64,000 nucleotides of DNA from Batillaria attramentaria (GCA_018292915.2 JACVVK020000194.1:767501-831500); one strand, 5' to 3'. Shown: positions 36,876 through 50,649, numbered from the stretch's first letter. The notes: a model not told the origin generated them from the letters alone. Numbers and translations are program-made.

Positions 36876-37430
36876 CTAAAAAAAACCCAAACAAAACAAA
36901 AAAATACAAGACAGAGATAAAAAAGGGCATATTTGGAAAGGTAATGAGCAAGAGCAAGATCCATCCAAAAAAAAAAAATATGCTATGACTTGCAAACATT
37001 GTCAGAGCAGGTACTGTATCAGATCTATGCATGATACTGCTCAGACTCAGTGACTCAGAGAGAGACAGAGAGAGAGAGGACGATGTCAGCAGTGAAAACT
37101 CTCCAATTACCTTGTACCTCTTTCAGCAAAAGACACAGTTCTGTCTTAATTTCAACCAAACTCACGCGAAAACAAGAAGAGCTTTTCGCTTTACCAGTTC
37201 AGTCACTCTGTATGGGCATGCTCAAACAAGCAGACGTCTTATCCTCCGTGGAAAGGCATGCACGCGCACTGCAAACGCTTTTGAAGGCTACACAGACATG
37301 CCAAACCTTTACAGTATCAAAACTTATAAGGATATTTAAAAAATTTACCTTTAATTATACACTGTTGGGCAGAACGACATTCTCCAGTGGCTAAACCATC
37401 GTCGATCAGTCATCAACGGCTTTGAGATTT
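36876..37430 (-). promoter_or_regulatory. CNTROB 5' region: first intron and probable noncoding exon
   Basis: A good 3' splice site lies at 36876-36877 (minus strand, poly-T then AG), 17 bases before the ATG. A donor-like GTAAAT on the minus strand ends a possible noncoding exon at about 37349-37430. The transcription start is therefore placed near 37.4 kb by inference. Confidence 0.4.
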
Positions 37431-38440
37431 GTTTGATCCTAACCACCGGAAGTCATTAACCGCGCAGCAACTACTTCCGCTATGCGAGATGAAGCAAGCA
37501 AGCTGAAATATCAGAACCTTATTGTTCATTCAAACTGATCATGAAATTCTGTCTTTTACATTAACTATGTGAAAAGCAGTTCACAAGCATCTCATTTTTC
37601 TAAAGCTAAGACGATGATAAGATGTTGGCTCTCGTGATACTATCAGTATTTCTGTACTGGAAACGTTTTTAGAATGGGCAAGGATCAAAACAGCTCGACC
37701 TCTTCCACACTCCACAGACCTCGTCGACCCCCGCCCCCTCCCCCCCCCCCCCCCCCCCCCGCCCGCCACACACGCACATTGATTGATGGACAAATGACAA
37801 TAAACAATAAACCAGCAAAGAAAAGACCGCCCACACGTCACCACTCAATCAACCAACATACATATGAAACTTGCAGTGGTTTCCGACAGCTGTACATTAA
37901 ATTTTCGGTAATGCAACGACTAATAATGATGTAAATCAAGTTCTTGTTTGTTGTCGTCGTCGTTGTTGGCGTCTGCTGGTGTGGTTTGTAACATTTTTCC
38001 AGCGCGTACTTCGGCACCGACAGGAAAAACAAAATCTAGGGGCTGTTCGAAGAACAAGCTGGGGTGGGGAGACGAGGGGGGGGGGGGGGGCACTCAAATT
38101 CCAGAACTGCTGGAGAGTGTAGGGCTTCGGTCAGATGATACACGGGCATGGAAAAATAATCAGCAGCTCTGAGATAAGCTGTGGCTGAGTGAACGGTCTC
38201 TCTGACATGCACGCCAAATCGTATGCGAAGAATCGCTTGCCGGAAAGTCTGCGATAAACAGTAGGCCTACTGCACGCGCATCCTACCATAAAAGTCTGTG
38301 TGACGTATACACCCGAAGGGCTCCAGCAAGGCCCTGAGAAAACATTTTCTCACATATCTGCCATTGTTTGTTTTCTCTTACACAAGATACAAGTATGCAT
38401 TACACAGACTGATACTCACACAAACACTGTTTGACTAATT
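37431..38440. promoter_or_regulatory. Head-to-head intergenic region between CNTROB and MSRB3-like gene
   Basis: About 1 kb separates the inferred first exons of two divergent genes. It contains a poly-C run (37740-37760), a G run (38075-38088) and no coding exon. Shared promoter function is an inference from position only. Confidence 0.35.
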
Positions 38441-38611
38441 CGCATGACTTGTGGCGGTTTAAATAGGACAGAAACCTTACAGAGCCTCAAGCACCTGCAA
38501 AGGAAAGATAACGCTGTCCTCCGGAAGAGAATCGGCTATCAAGATGGACGCGAAATTCTGAGTTTTCGGCGACTCCTACAACTTCACTTTGACCAGAGCA
38601 ATCTGGCAGAG
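38440..38611 (+). other. Possible 5'UTR exon of the MSRB3-like gene
   Basis: An open segment beginning atgacttgtgg at 38444 ends at a donor-like gtttgt at 38612. An acceptor (ttctcttcag) precedes 39069. Joining them hits an in-frame stop before the MSRB start, so it would be a leader exon with an upstream ORF, not coding. Confidence 0.35.
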
Positions 38612-38660
38612 GTTTGTCTCTTTCCTTCTCACTTTCTTCGCGTAATATTTTATAAAGTGG

Positions 38661-38836
38661 AGAAAAGACAGAGCGGTGTAGTGTCTGGTTTAGCGAGGAA
38701 GGTGATTTCATTGAAGTAGACGGAGGACCGCTTGGTGATCATAAGCAAATATTTCCAACAGGATATATATATATGTTATTGAGGGAAGGGCACTCGAGTT
38801 TTCCTTTTCTTAAACATGAAAAAGACTGCTGTGATG
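38661..38836 (+). repeat. Dispersed direct repeat, copy 1 (upstream of MSRB3-like CDS)
   Basis: It shares cagagcggtgtagt, atttccaacaggat, gaaggg(c)ac and agactgctgtga, in the same order and spacing, with 43109-43293 downstream of the gene. Confidence 0.75.
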
Positions 38837-39210
38837 CAGTTCAGAATATGGTATGATTCCATTTTGAGAGGCCGTAGTGGATTTTCTTGTGTTTGTTCCA
38901 CAGAACTGAGTTTTTAAGGACACTCCTAGTTACACCCCCCCCCCCCCCTCTCCCCACGCCCGCCCGGTCCGTCTGTCCGTCCGTCCTTCCGTCCGTCACC
39001 ACCTCATGAAATGATTTATTATCAGAGATTGAGAGTTGAAAATGAAACACACTGCATTTTCTCTTCAGATTGCCTGTGGACAAGCGCCCATGCTGTCAGT
39101 CAAAACAACCCTGAAAGTCTGCACTGCAACTGTGTGACTGCTTCTAGATAAGCATCATAGTCACCAGCTACGCATTCAGTAGGTGTCCAGCTACCGAGGT
39201 CGTAGTGACC

Positions 39211-41260
39211 ATGAACATCCTGCACGCTGTCTCCAAGCAGCAAGAGGTGTCACCAAAACTGAAAAAACTTCAGGCATCATGTGGCGACGACGGGAAATCT
39301 CCAGTACAACTTGAAAAGGAGGAACTGAAAAAGCGACTCTCCCCCATGCAGTATCGTGTCACTCAAGAAAAAGGAACAGAGAGGTTGGTTGAAGACCTGT
39401 AACTATTGCACCTTGTTGCCCAAAAAATATATATTGGCACTTACAGCGATCGTCAAATGTGTCAGGACCATGGTAGCCATTCGGGCTACCGCCCTGAACA
39501 AAACTGGTAGCCCGAAAAAAAATTCTGGAAGCCGGAGTGGCTGCTAGGTTCTGAATCTGATTCATCTCAGAATTCCTGCTCGCCATTCGGGCTACCGCTA
39601 CCGGAGCTTTCACTCGCCCGACGGTAAATTTGGTAGCGAGAGCGAGCGGGCGAGCGCATTTGACAATCGCTGACTTAGAGCAACTGCAGCCATTATTGCT
39701 TACTTTTTATAGTTCGCACCCATGGGCCATATTACAATTATTAGGCAAACTATACCAACGCAGCCACGCTTATTCAGTAGCATTCGCCTGTTTACTTTAT
39801 ATCGGTGTAGGGTGAGGTTTTGGGTTGGGTTTACCTGTAGTTGCAATCGCTGTGTTGTTTAGATGGCCGTAGTGCATTTAAAACAGGCACAAGTGGCATA
39901 TTAAGGGGGTGGACTGTACCATCTCAGCGCCATTATTCTGAAAAACAGGTAATGAAGGAATGGTCACTATAATCATAGCTCTTTTGGAAATGTGCATACT
40001 GGGTTGGTACCAGGTACATTGCATACAAGGTATGGTGGCAAAAAATGCAAGGACGTTCTGGCATTTCGAATTTCAAGCATACAAATTAACTATTTGAAGT
40101 GTGAAAATTAAGGCAAAAACTTAAATTCTAACTTTCAGGCCTGACATGACACCCTCAAAATAGCTGTCCAGCAAGAATGGATCACTACCAACCCCAGATC
40201 AAGAAGCAGTTTTGATTTATTGGTCCAGATGGTTTTTTGCGGCTGTTTATGACTGATTCTTATTTATTTATTTATGTACAAATTTCTCTGTCTGTTTATT
40301 TGAAACTGTCTTCTTATACTTTTTTTCAATTCATTTTTGCCTATGACTGTTGTTTTTCCTTCAGTGCTTACTCTGGGAAATATGTGAACTGGAAGGAAGA
40401 AGGTGTGTACAACTGCGTTGTCTGCGGAAATCCAATGTTCTCTTCCGAAGCAAAGTTTGACTCCAAGTCTGGCTGGCCAGCATTCAACGATGTCATCGAC
40501 AAAGACAGGGTCAAACTTAAACTGGACACAACACATGGTAAGTGCAGGGAAATGACATGAGATTTGGCCTAGTGTTTTTTTTTTTTTTTTTAAAATTCTC
40601 TTTTTTAGCCTAGTGGTTAACCGTTAAGGCAACCATTACTGAACCTGAGGCGCAGGTTTGTTTACACAGTGGGCAGAAATTGGTGGGATATATAATATAA
40701 TTCTATTTCCCTCCCAGATCGAGTCAGATTCATGTACAGACTTGTTTATGGTGTCTGCCTTGCGTTTGTGTACACATGCACACACAATATCAAGTGTGCA
40801 GGTTGAAACTCCAGTTCCAGATGGGAGAGACCATGAATGGAAAATAAGTAAACATCATACATGCAGGAGAAAGGGGGGATAAATAGGTAACACCGCATTG
40901 TGGCGATGAGCACCCCTTAGGGGGGAGCAGCTCGTATAAATTTCCATTTCTCCAGTATGGGGTTGCAGGTTTTGCCAGGTCCAATAACAAATATGATGTT
41001 TATGAACTTGGACATAGTACATGGTAATTAAACTTGTGCAGAAATTATATGCTGAATATATGCGTACACTCCTTACATCTCCTTTCATATACCTTATACT
41101 ACGTGTATTTCTTGCTACAGTCAGCACAAACTGGCTGTCTTCAATCCTCCATATGTCCAGTATTTTTGTAATATTTGACTGTGTCATGACTCTACTCAAA
41201 TGCCAGGTCCATTCATGTGTGTTCAAGCATAATGCATGCATGTCGTACTTGTCTTTGTCA

Positions 41261-41307
<47 letters not shown>

Positions 41308-41779
41308 AAAAACAATTTAAAAAAAAAAAAAACTCGTGCAGAAATCTTGATGGGTATTTCATCATTTGTACTTTTTCAGTTGGATACTTGTACTACTTTT
41401 GGTGGAAGGTTAATTGTTAGGCTGGAAATGTATATATATATATATGTATGTAACCACTGAATAGTGAAAAATTATGACTTTCTTTTTTCTTATCAAATTT
41501 CACCCAATAGATTGATATAAAAAGGGGGAGAAGTGCACTGTTAATTCTAGTTAATTGTAAGTTTCTTTTGCTGCAAGATAAAAAATAAAAAAATCAACAG
41601 AAGCATTGCAGTAACAAACTGTTTTTTTGATTGGTTCAGGGATGCAGAGAATGGAGTTAAAGTGTGGCGAGTGTCGAGCACACTTGGGTCACGTGTTTGA
41701 TGATGGTCCCAAACCAACGGGTGTGCGCTACTGCGTCAACTCCTGCTCTCTGGACTTTAAAAAGCACACAACTGTATAG
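39211..41779 (+). CDS. MSRB3: Methionine-R-sulfoxide reductase B (MSRB3-like)
   Basis: Three exons, 39211-39383, 40365-40537 and 41640-41779, join in phase to 161 aa. The enzyme reduces free and protein-bound methionine-R-sulfoxide back to methionine, using thioredoxin or a resolving thiol. Visible features: the lead-in [15 protein letters not shown]; the structural zinc CxxC pairs C75/C78 (CVVCG) and C124/C127 (CGECR); [15 protein letters not shown]; and the catalytic Cys147 in VRYCVNS. It is a Cys form, not a selenocysteine form. The sequence resembles animal MSRB3 more than MSRB1. Cys151, four residues after the catalytic Cys (NSCSL), replaces a residue that is Ala in human MSRB3, and could act as a resolving Cys. 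There is no obvious signal peptide and no KDEL-type end. A GTG six bases upstream is not a eukaryotic start. An in-frame leader exon was not found. Confidence 0.92.
41263..41304. repeat. (AT)n microsatellite
   Basis: A pure TA array in the last intron of the MSRB3-like gene. Confidence 0.95.
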
Positions 41780-41966
41780 CATCAAGTTCTGCAGCTTGTG
41801 ACAAATATACAGTGATCTAAAACAGAGGTAGGTCGCAGAAGACAACAAAGAAAAAGTCGTTTAATCAGTTGAAGACTTTCACCTGTGCATGTACTGGCAG
41901 TGGGCTCTACGTCTGATTAGGATTGTTTGCACAAAAAAGGAAGAACTTCTCTAGTTAGCAACATCC

Positions 41967-42032
<66 letters not shown>

Positions 42033-43108
42033 ACTGTTTTACAGAATGCGCAATTATTTGGTAGAGTTTGTTTTTTTTGTGGGGTGACACACAGAACTCG
42101 GCCTTCTTTTGAAGTGGTACCTTATTCGTATGTATTGATGTGCTGTATAAAAACTGTTTGGAATATATATATATGTCTTCAGCTTTGGAATGGTGAAACC
42201 ACTGTGTGAACACAATGTGTGAACACAATCGTGAAATATCAGGGCAAAATATTGTTCATATTTTACAATCATATTACAAATTTGATTGGCCAGATCAGAT
42301 CTCATTATAGAAGCAATTTGCAACTTGCAATTTTATGCAACTTGCTGAAATCCTGAAATTGAAAATGAGCTAGGTATTTGGTAGGTGAGTGTATTTATAT
42401 GCTGATTGGTGTGCATATCTACTTGCGTGCTTAAAACCCCTCTCACTTTTTTAATTCAGGACGTAGAATTTGGTGAGGAGTTTGTCCCTCTTCGTCCATG
42501 CTTTATCAGCACAGTGTCATATCATCAGATAACATTTCGATCAAATGTTTTTGTCATACACGTACTTTCTTTGTGGTACATAACTTGCAAGAACTGTTGT
42601 CAAAATAATGACTGTAGGTGGAAAAGAAATAGCATAGTAGAAATTCCTGTTGTTTATTACAAAGCATCCCAGTCCAAAATAAGAGATAAATGTGGCCAAA
42701 CCTATGGTACCACATATATTCTTCTTAGATGAAAATTTTAATATATAAAGTGTTTTTTAAAAAACTCACAAAATTTGACAGAACTTAAAACCGTTTATGA
42801 AAAAGTTTGCCATACCATTAATATGGTGCTATTTATAGTTGGTGCATATGATATAATTTTACACATATTAACTTATTTGGGTATTATACATTGCGATTTA
42901 ACTTATACTACTACCAGAAATGTTTTGTTTCATTTCAATAATGGAAAGTGGGTCTTCTTTCGGTGGATAGTAATTATTGCCTTTATGTTTATTTGTGATT
43001 AACTTTCAGAGTCTCAGATCTAGTTACAGTATAATGAGGATTATGTTTTAGATGGAAGGGGGTGGGGGGGGGCAGGGAGGGGGGATGTGTGATTCATGAA
43101 GGTTTTGG

Positions 43109-43293
43109 AGAACAGGCAGAGCGGTGTAGTTTCTGATTTAGCGAGAAAGACGATATCATTGAAATGAATGGAGGATCGCTTGTGCGTCATAAGCAAAATA
43201 TTTCCAACAGGATCTGTTAGTGAAGGAAGGGCACCTGAGTTTTCTTTTCTTTTCCTTTTTTTTTTCCCCTAAAATATGGAAGACTGCTGTGAA
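43109..43293 (+). repeat. Dispersed direct repeat, copy 2 (downstream of MSRB3-like CDS)
   Basis: Partner of 38661-38836: same order of shared motifs with scattered substitutions and a longer T/C-rich stretch near its end. Confidence 0.75.
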
Positions 43294-46200
43294 TGTAAAC
43301 AAGTTGATCAGATTCTGAAGTTTTTCTTTTCTTTGAAAGCATACATGAGAGTTACTGGAGAAACTGAAGTTACAGAACAGACGGTCACTTTGTGTTTTTT
43401 TTTAAAAAAAATCGTCAGTTTTTAAAATGGACATGTATGTTTTATGGTGCAAAAAAGGTGGTGAAGTCACTACCATCATCCTTCACAAACATGCAAATAC
43501 ACTGTCTTGTATATATATATACTATATACTATACTTGATCATCAAGCATCATGCTGTGAGTGCTAACTTTGCTGGCTAATGAATGCTCTGTGTATTGTGC
43601 ATGTGTATGCTACGTTCTGCATATCTGAAATGAAAGTGTGTATTTGTGTGCTTTATGTCTGTGTTTGAAATACCCTGAAAAATGTGTATACTGTAGCAAT
43701 CATGCTGGGTAAAGCTGCTGTTTTGCAAGACTGCAGAGTCATGCCTTTTTCTTGTTGCTATCATACTATGCATTGTCCAGTGCTGACTCCATTATACATA
43801 ATTAATTATGTATAACGGCTTGTTATTGGGGTTTTGGGTGTTTTTTGTTTTTTGTTTTTTTCGCTTAGCTGTGTGCAGTGCACATTTTGTGTGCTACGTA
43901 CTGTCAGACATCATTGCTTACATTTACATGTACATAAATGTTTGAAAGCTAAATGTGCATCTGGCTGCTTCTACCCTGTTATTAGTCTCAATTGTAAAAA
44001 TGTCTTAAACACAGTGCTTGCTCTTATTCTTGATGCCAGTGCCATCTTTAATTATTTTATTTTGTCTTCTTTCTGGAGGGGTGTGGGTTTACACTGGCTC
44101 ATGACCGGACTTTTAAATTTTGTTGGTTAGTTTGTGCAATTACAGTGTAGTTTTATGGCAAGACAATTTTGCTCAATGACAGAGGTTATATAAGTTTTGT
44201 CTGGAGACTTTTGTTTTCTGTTGTTTGTTTTTTGTTTTTTTTTGGTTAAGTTTAAGAAAGCTTTAAAGAGATGTGTTTCAGTTTAAATCACCGTAAAAAG
44301 CGTTTAAGTTCCATTCAGAAATATATATATATATATATAAATATTGAAACTTTAACATAATACTGTTAAGGTCACTAGATTTTTGGGAAAACAAAGTTTT
44401 TCTCCCATTTCTAGAGTTTCTTAGTTTTGTTTTTTTGTTTTTGGGCCTACATGTATTTATATCTTCATTTCTGCATTTCTGTTTAACGCTTCAGAAGTTT
44501 GATTGCTGTGAATTACATTTTCCCCCTTGACACGAGTGCCTCAGATTACGAGACTTACATAGAGGAACAATTAGATTGCATAAGTATGCATACGACTTAC
44601 TGTGATAGTACATGTATGTTTGAGACTGATAGCAGACACTGCTGTAGAAGATAAAAATTTAGTCTTCTTCATGTTCTCTTCTTTTATTCTCCATTTTGTC
44701 CTTCAAAACCTTTGCACAAAGACAGGTCATTGTCTTTATTCGCTACAGCGCATGTGATTGCATTCATGTACTTAAGTCATTTTTCTTTCTTCTAGCTGCA
44801 CCGAGAACATGTATAATGTACTCTGTCTCATACGGCCAGATTTTTATTGGAGCGTTTTTTCTTAACTTGAAAGTGTGTAACAATAAAAGTTCAGTATACT
44901 TCATGTACCTTCCTCTGGCTTACGTAAACTTTTTCCCCAAGGGACCCCAGAATCTGCATGCTTCTTCCTTTTTCTAAGTACTGCTTAATATCTGAGGAAA
45001 ACATTTTACTGTGGTTAATTTTTTTATGGATGCTATATGTTGTGTGTATGTTAGTTACATAAGTTAACCTCTCCTTGTTCCTTGAGTTTTTATTTTTCGT
45101 TTGCTCATTTTTGCTCATTTTCCTTCATTCATTTAGTGATACCATACATATTTCAGTACTGATCAGTAGATTAGATGCTGGTTGAGTTGTGATTTTTGTT
45201 TTATTTCAGTTGTTATTGTTTTGGCCCTTGTGCAGTTAAAGTGTACATTGCTTGTTACCTTGTCCTGTTATCAAACATTTTTTGAATGTTGATTTTCTCA
45301 CTTATCTGTTTGATTTGTCAGACTGCAAAGCATTAGCAGGTGTGTGTTCTTTAAATCTATGTATCTACTTTTTAATTTAAAAAAAAAAACTGTTGCTTTG
45401 TGGTACTTGTAAAGGTTGAAATGGTGTGAAGTGATCATAGTATAAAACAGTTGTAGCTAGTGTGCGTTAACATCTTTTTCATCACTAACTGAAATCATTA
45501 TACAGTCTGCATGGAATGTGTGTTTGACCAGTATATAAATCACGCTTTCTTCCTCTTGTCTCCTTCATGTTTGTGCTTTTGCAGAAACTTACAAACATTA
45601 AAACATTTAGTCTTACCTCTTCCTCCCATATCCATTGCCCTTTCATAACCAGTGTATGATGTATTTTTGTGATTGTGATTGTGATTTTTGCAACTGGACT
45701 CATGCGGATGCTCCCATGAACAGTACAATAAAACCAAAATAATGTAATCATGTCTTCTAGCATTGATGACAGTCTGCCTATGTATATCGATGACGTTCAT
45801 ACATATTTTGAAGTGGAAGAGCCCCATTGGTCTCTTGGTTTGCGATATATCACACAATTAAGATATCTTCCAATGAAACGAAGTGCTTTCAGAAGTGAAC
45901 AGTTTTGGAATATGCATATGTTTCATTGAAAATGCAATGAAAAGTCCCTGTTTTCCACCACTATAGAGTCAGAGAAGGGTCAGCGAGCAAGTGTGTGTGT
46001 GACAGTTTTAGGGCCATTGTCTGCAGAGATTTGGAGACTGGTTGCCAAAACTAATTTTGTGCATTGGTGTTCTGGCGGTTCTGCCATTGTCTGGAAAAAG
46101 GATGTAAGCGCCATGAACTTGATGAGCACATAGCCTTCTTCCCCCCATACAGCGGTTGTGTTACTGTAACATCACAATCTTCCTCCCAGACATTGCTAGT

Positions 46201-48934
46201 GATGGTTTGTGAGTTGAAAATGGCAAACACAGTGTAGCTGTGTATAAGTATTGACTTACATAATTTGCATAAGTGATGGCTGACTGTTTATGACAACTCA
46301 GAAATTGTGAGACAACTTGCTGCAGTTATGTTGTAGCTGGATGTTCGTGCTGTTGTTGCATTCTTCTTGAATGTGCGTCTTCCTGTTTGAAAGTTTTGCG
46401 AGCTGGAGGGTTTAAAAGGGTTAAATTACCACCATGTGAATCTCTTTCTTTGTAGATCCATTCGTGGGTTAGCACAAACCTAGTTACGTGTACCTCCGTT
46501 TTCAACTTGAACTTATTTTGATTCAACCTTTTATATAGTACACTCATGAAAAAAGGCAATATTGTCAGAAGCACAAAAAAAACTACAATATCCCAAAAAT
46601 TGTCTCTCCTGTTTTCTTTTTACAGTATGTTCCTTTTATTTTACACGTGCAGGTTTAATCATTTTCTTTAGAATGCTGTCAAGGCAGTACTAAGCTTTAC
46701 TTTCCTTGTGTGAAACAGAAATCTGTAACAATTTGTATAGTTTTTGGGATCTATAATTTTGAACATATTTGTTGACATGGATATTGTTTCCACAAAGAAG
46801 ACTGCAGTGTTCTTTGTGTTGAATAACAAAGCTTTGTAAGGTGAATTCATTGCTGACTGCTGCCATTCTGTAAAACCGCTAAAATCTACCATCGGCTTTG
46901 TCTTTTTCTTTTTTTTTCTTTTTTTTCTAGTACTGGAGGGTCTGTACAGTACAGTAATTGTTATTCTTGTGATGTTGAAACTTACAAGCTCACTAATAAC
47001 AGGTTATGACAATATCATCAACAGTCCTGTTGCTAACATTATAACCTTTTGGTTTTAGTTTTGACAGTTTTGTTTACGTTCCAAGGGTAGAACTTTGTTG
47101 TGAACATTTTCATATTGGCCAGGACGCGACATCCCATGGTGGTAATGTACATGTACATTTAAACATAATGAATACATGTAGCCATATCTTTTTACAATTT
47201 GTAGTGATATACTCATCATATCTTTTGGCTTATCACTGGCTGTGCTTCTTTGTAAATAATTTTATAGAATCGACACTGTAATCTCAGTTGTTGTTTTTCT
47301 TTGGTTTCAGTGGATTATGTTTTATTGTGATGTGTTTTGACGTAACGGTGTTTTATATCAACCCTACCTTACCTTGCCACTTGCCATTTTGTTAGTGATG
47401 TTACGTTTTTGCTCACCACCTTCAACAATATATCCCTAACCCACATCCCCCGCCGTCCTTACAATGACACCCCCCCCCTCCTTACAATCCCCCCCCCCCC
47501 CTTCCCTACAATCCCCCCCCCACCTCCCCCCCCCCACCTCCCCCCCCCCACCCCTTTTTTTTTTAAATTGTGCCTCACTTTTTTACATATAAGTACTGAT
47601 TTGTTGTAATTTGCTGAATTAGTTTTGCCGCATTGTTTTCACCCATTAGCTATTCTTGCTTGCTGGACGTTCTGCCCACAAAGAAATTTCCAAACAAAAA
47701 AAAGTAACCCTGAAAAAAAGGGGGGATCATCGCTTCCCTTGTAGTGTAGGCTGCCTTTATTCCTGAGAATGTCGTACTATGGAACGCTGCTTGAGGTTCG
47801 AGCACTTGACCTAATGTAGGATAATACTGACTCCGCAGTTAATTGTGCTTTCGGCTGCAGGTATGTTAGCTTTTAATTTCTTGCTCACGTAAATGGGCTA
47901 CTCTATTCCTGTCAAGCAAAGGGGAAGAGTCGCCAGACTTCAGCCAGTCACGTGCCGCAGCCTAATGAGCACAACACATGGGTGGTCTGTGGAGTCGCCT
48001 ATTATCGATCTGCGCAGCTTACATTGACAGAAGCATAGTACGCTTTGTCTCACAAGTGCAAAGCTATAGCCTTATTTTGGCTTATTACTGCTAAGATAGG
48101 AGTTGCCGAAATGCTTCTCTGTCTAATTATTCAGGCAATGTGAATGAAGAAAGAGCGTCAGGTATGTTCCGACACATATCAGATTCACGACTAAGATCAA
48201 GAAAATGGAGGTTTGATAATATTTCTTGTCTACAGCACACTGTGTGCCAGGGAAGTGTGAATCCCCCCCCCCCCCCTCGTCACAGACACACACGCACACA
48301 CACACACACACAAACACACACATACCTTTTCTCCTTCCCCACCTAGTGCTTTCTCTCCCGCCGCGAAATAGTCTTTGTTGTTCGCGCGAAGCCATAAATA
48401 ACTCACTTACTCCCCCCTCTCCCTCCCCCACCACCACCTCACCCCCCACACCCTATCTCCGGCTTTAAAGTTTCTTCAGTTGACCTGATATGGGCTGCAA
48501 AGTTGAAAGTCACGTGATCGGTATTTTGTAGAATGCGTATCACCAGTGCAATAAAACAAACTTATTTTCAGTCACTTGTTTCATTTTTTTTTTTTTTTTA
48601 TGTGTGGTGTGAATTTTGTGTGCTTGTGTGAAAGTTTTGCAGCGGTGTGGGAAAACCTGTCATAACCGGACCGAAATTTCTTGTGTTTTCAGAAGCAGAT
48701 ACCATGTTTTCGCCATTCTTGCATTTAAGATGATGCCAGAAGTCGCCGAAGCACGGATTTCAACCAGAACAAACACCAGAAAAAAAGGAAAGCAAACAAC
48801 AGAACGATCACACCATCAACAGAAACAACAAAACCTGAGAGCAGAGATACAAACACAAATTTCTCTCTCTGTCTCTGCTCAGAGTTTATGAAAGTGCGTA
48901 TCACACAGCGTTCATGCTGACGATGACCAGACCA

Positions 48935-49245
48935 GGGCCCGTATGTGAATGTGGGGGTTAGGGAGTTTATCTCCGGGTTAGAGTCTAACCTCGAACTAAA
49001 CTAGCTCTAGGGTTAAATTTTCTGTGTTTGTTGTTGTTGTTGTTGTTTTGTTTGTTGTTGTTGTTTTTTTAACTCAGAAAGCGGGTCCATTCCAGCAAGC
49101 TGCCTCTGCCGTTATAGAAGGATTTTTGTCTTTCTTTCTTCACTTCCTTTTTTTAATTTAATTTTGTTTTGGGGTTTCTTTTATCCTAGCTGGGTTAGAC
49201 CCGTAGCTGTGGGTTAAATTAACGTCGAGTTTTACATACGGGCCC
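48935..49245. mobile_element. 311-bp inverted-repeat element with GGGCCCGTATGT ends
   Basis: gggcccgtatgtgaa at the left is mirrored by tttacatacgggccc at the right. Internal inverted GGGTTAGA/TCTAACC motifs and GTT microsatellite sequence lie between. It is a non-coding MITE-like element; the target-site duplication is not clear. Confidence 0.65.
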
Positions 49246-50649
49246 AGGACAATATAATTACAGGAATAATTATGCTAGGCCTTGTGTGCAGGTTTGCGTG
49301 AGCCTGTAGTCTGTACTGTACATGTGTCATTGTAAACTATGGGGACGTCACTGCTACATGTGCTTTATTTTTCCTTTCAGGAAAGTCGGGTAGCTTCCCT
49401 TGGGGGAAGCGCGTCGCCGCTGTGCAGTGTCCCCCAACCTGCCTAATCTATTTGTGAAATTTGAAGTGGGATTTATAGTGAACCAGATAAAATTCTAGAA
49501 CCGTTTTAATTTAATTTCGTACACCAAGTATACAATTGACCTGTAATTTTGTGTTCTCCAACAGTTAGTCATTTTTGGCAATATACCGTTGGTTTGTAAG
49601 ACGTCGAATTTCGTGAACACACAGTAAATGTATCATGCCGCTCCGAAACACCATCGCCAGAACACACACGAAAATTGATAACGTGTACAGTGCACACGAC
49701 TTAGCCTATGCTTACGCCACGAGGTGTGCACAATGTACGAAACTTTTGTCAATACCACGTGTTACCACGAGTTTGGGCAGAGCGTCACATGGCCCGACTT
49801 TCCACCAATAACTTTCATTGATTTTCACGTCGCGCTTTGTATAAAGGCGTTGTATGAAATTCATGATAACGTAGCGGCAACACTGATAAGAAATTCTGAG
49901 CGCGTTGTATTCTTCACACTGTCTGAGCCGTGTCCATTTTGTGTAACAAGGAATGGCTGTCGGCTTCTAGTTATAAAAGAAAACATTTTCTTCACTTGGA
50001 ATTTTGCACTCTCGGGAAAACCAAGAAGAGACTTGGAGGGGAAAATATTTGTGTAACCGATTTGCCACGAAGGTGATGACGTTGAAGAAAACGTGTATGG
50101 TGTGACACTACAAAACACGTGGACGTTCTCGAACATTCGATTTTAATCTACGCAGTTCGCATGACCACCTCTCTTTCCGAGGGTGCAGGAACATTTTGGA
50201 AATAAGAAAAGTGATCTTATCGTTGACTTTCAACATGTGAATATGCAAATCGTGTATGGACGTTCACTATCACAGTACCTGCGACACTTTACACGTGGTA
50301 AAAGACAACGTGTAAACAAAATTCAGTCTGTGTAACATCTTGTAGTTGGAGTAAACACAATGCCTCGTCACTCGAACTGAATTCTGGAAAGTGTCAAGTG
50401 TAGGATTCACGATGCGGTAGATGGCGGAACTGATGTAAGTTTTGCGTAAACCTGTTTAGGTTTCTGCAGTGAAACTAGTTTCGTCTGGGCCATTTGACGT
50501 GAATGGACTAATACTTGTCATTCCCGCAAGAATATGAAACTTTGCACGTACCGAATACACCGCTATTGTGTAAAGACTTCAACATTGTGACTATCACCCA
50601 CCGCTGGTTACAAGTGAGCAACAATTCTGCAGCCAACTGCTATTGAACA

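Larger units (their letters stand above)
41780..50649. other. Gene-poor AT-rich interval
   Basis: The left part may be MSRB3 3'UTR (AATAAA at about 44882 and at 45727). I see a (CA)n array at 41970-42028, the second copy of the 38.7-kb direct repeat, C-rich simple sequence at 47460-47560 and 48265-48440, a GGGCCC-ended inverted-repeat element, and the presumed promoter of the downstream secreted-protein gene at 49.5-50.6 kb. No coding exon is convincing. Confidence 0.55.

Noticed and set aside
48615..48891. 91-codon frame with Cys-rich start
   Set aside because: No homology recognised, low-complexity Gln/Thr end, and no supporting context.
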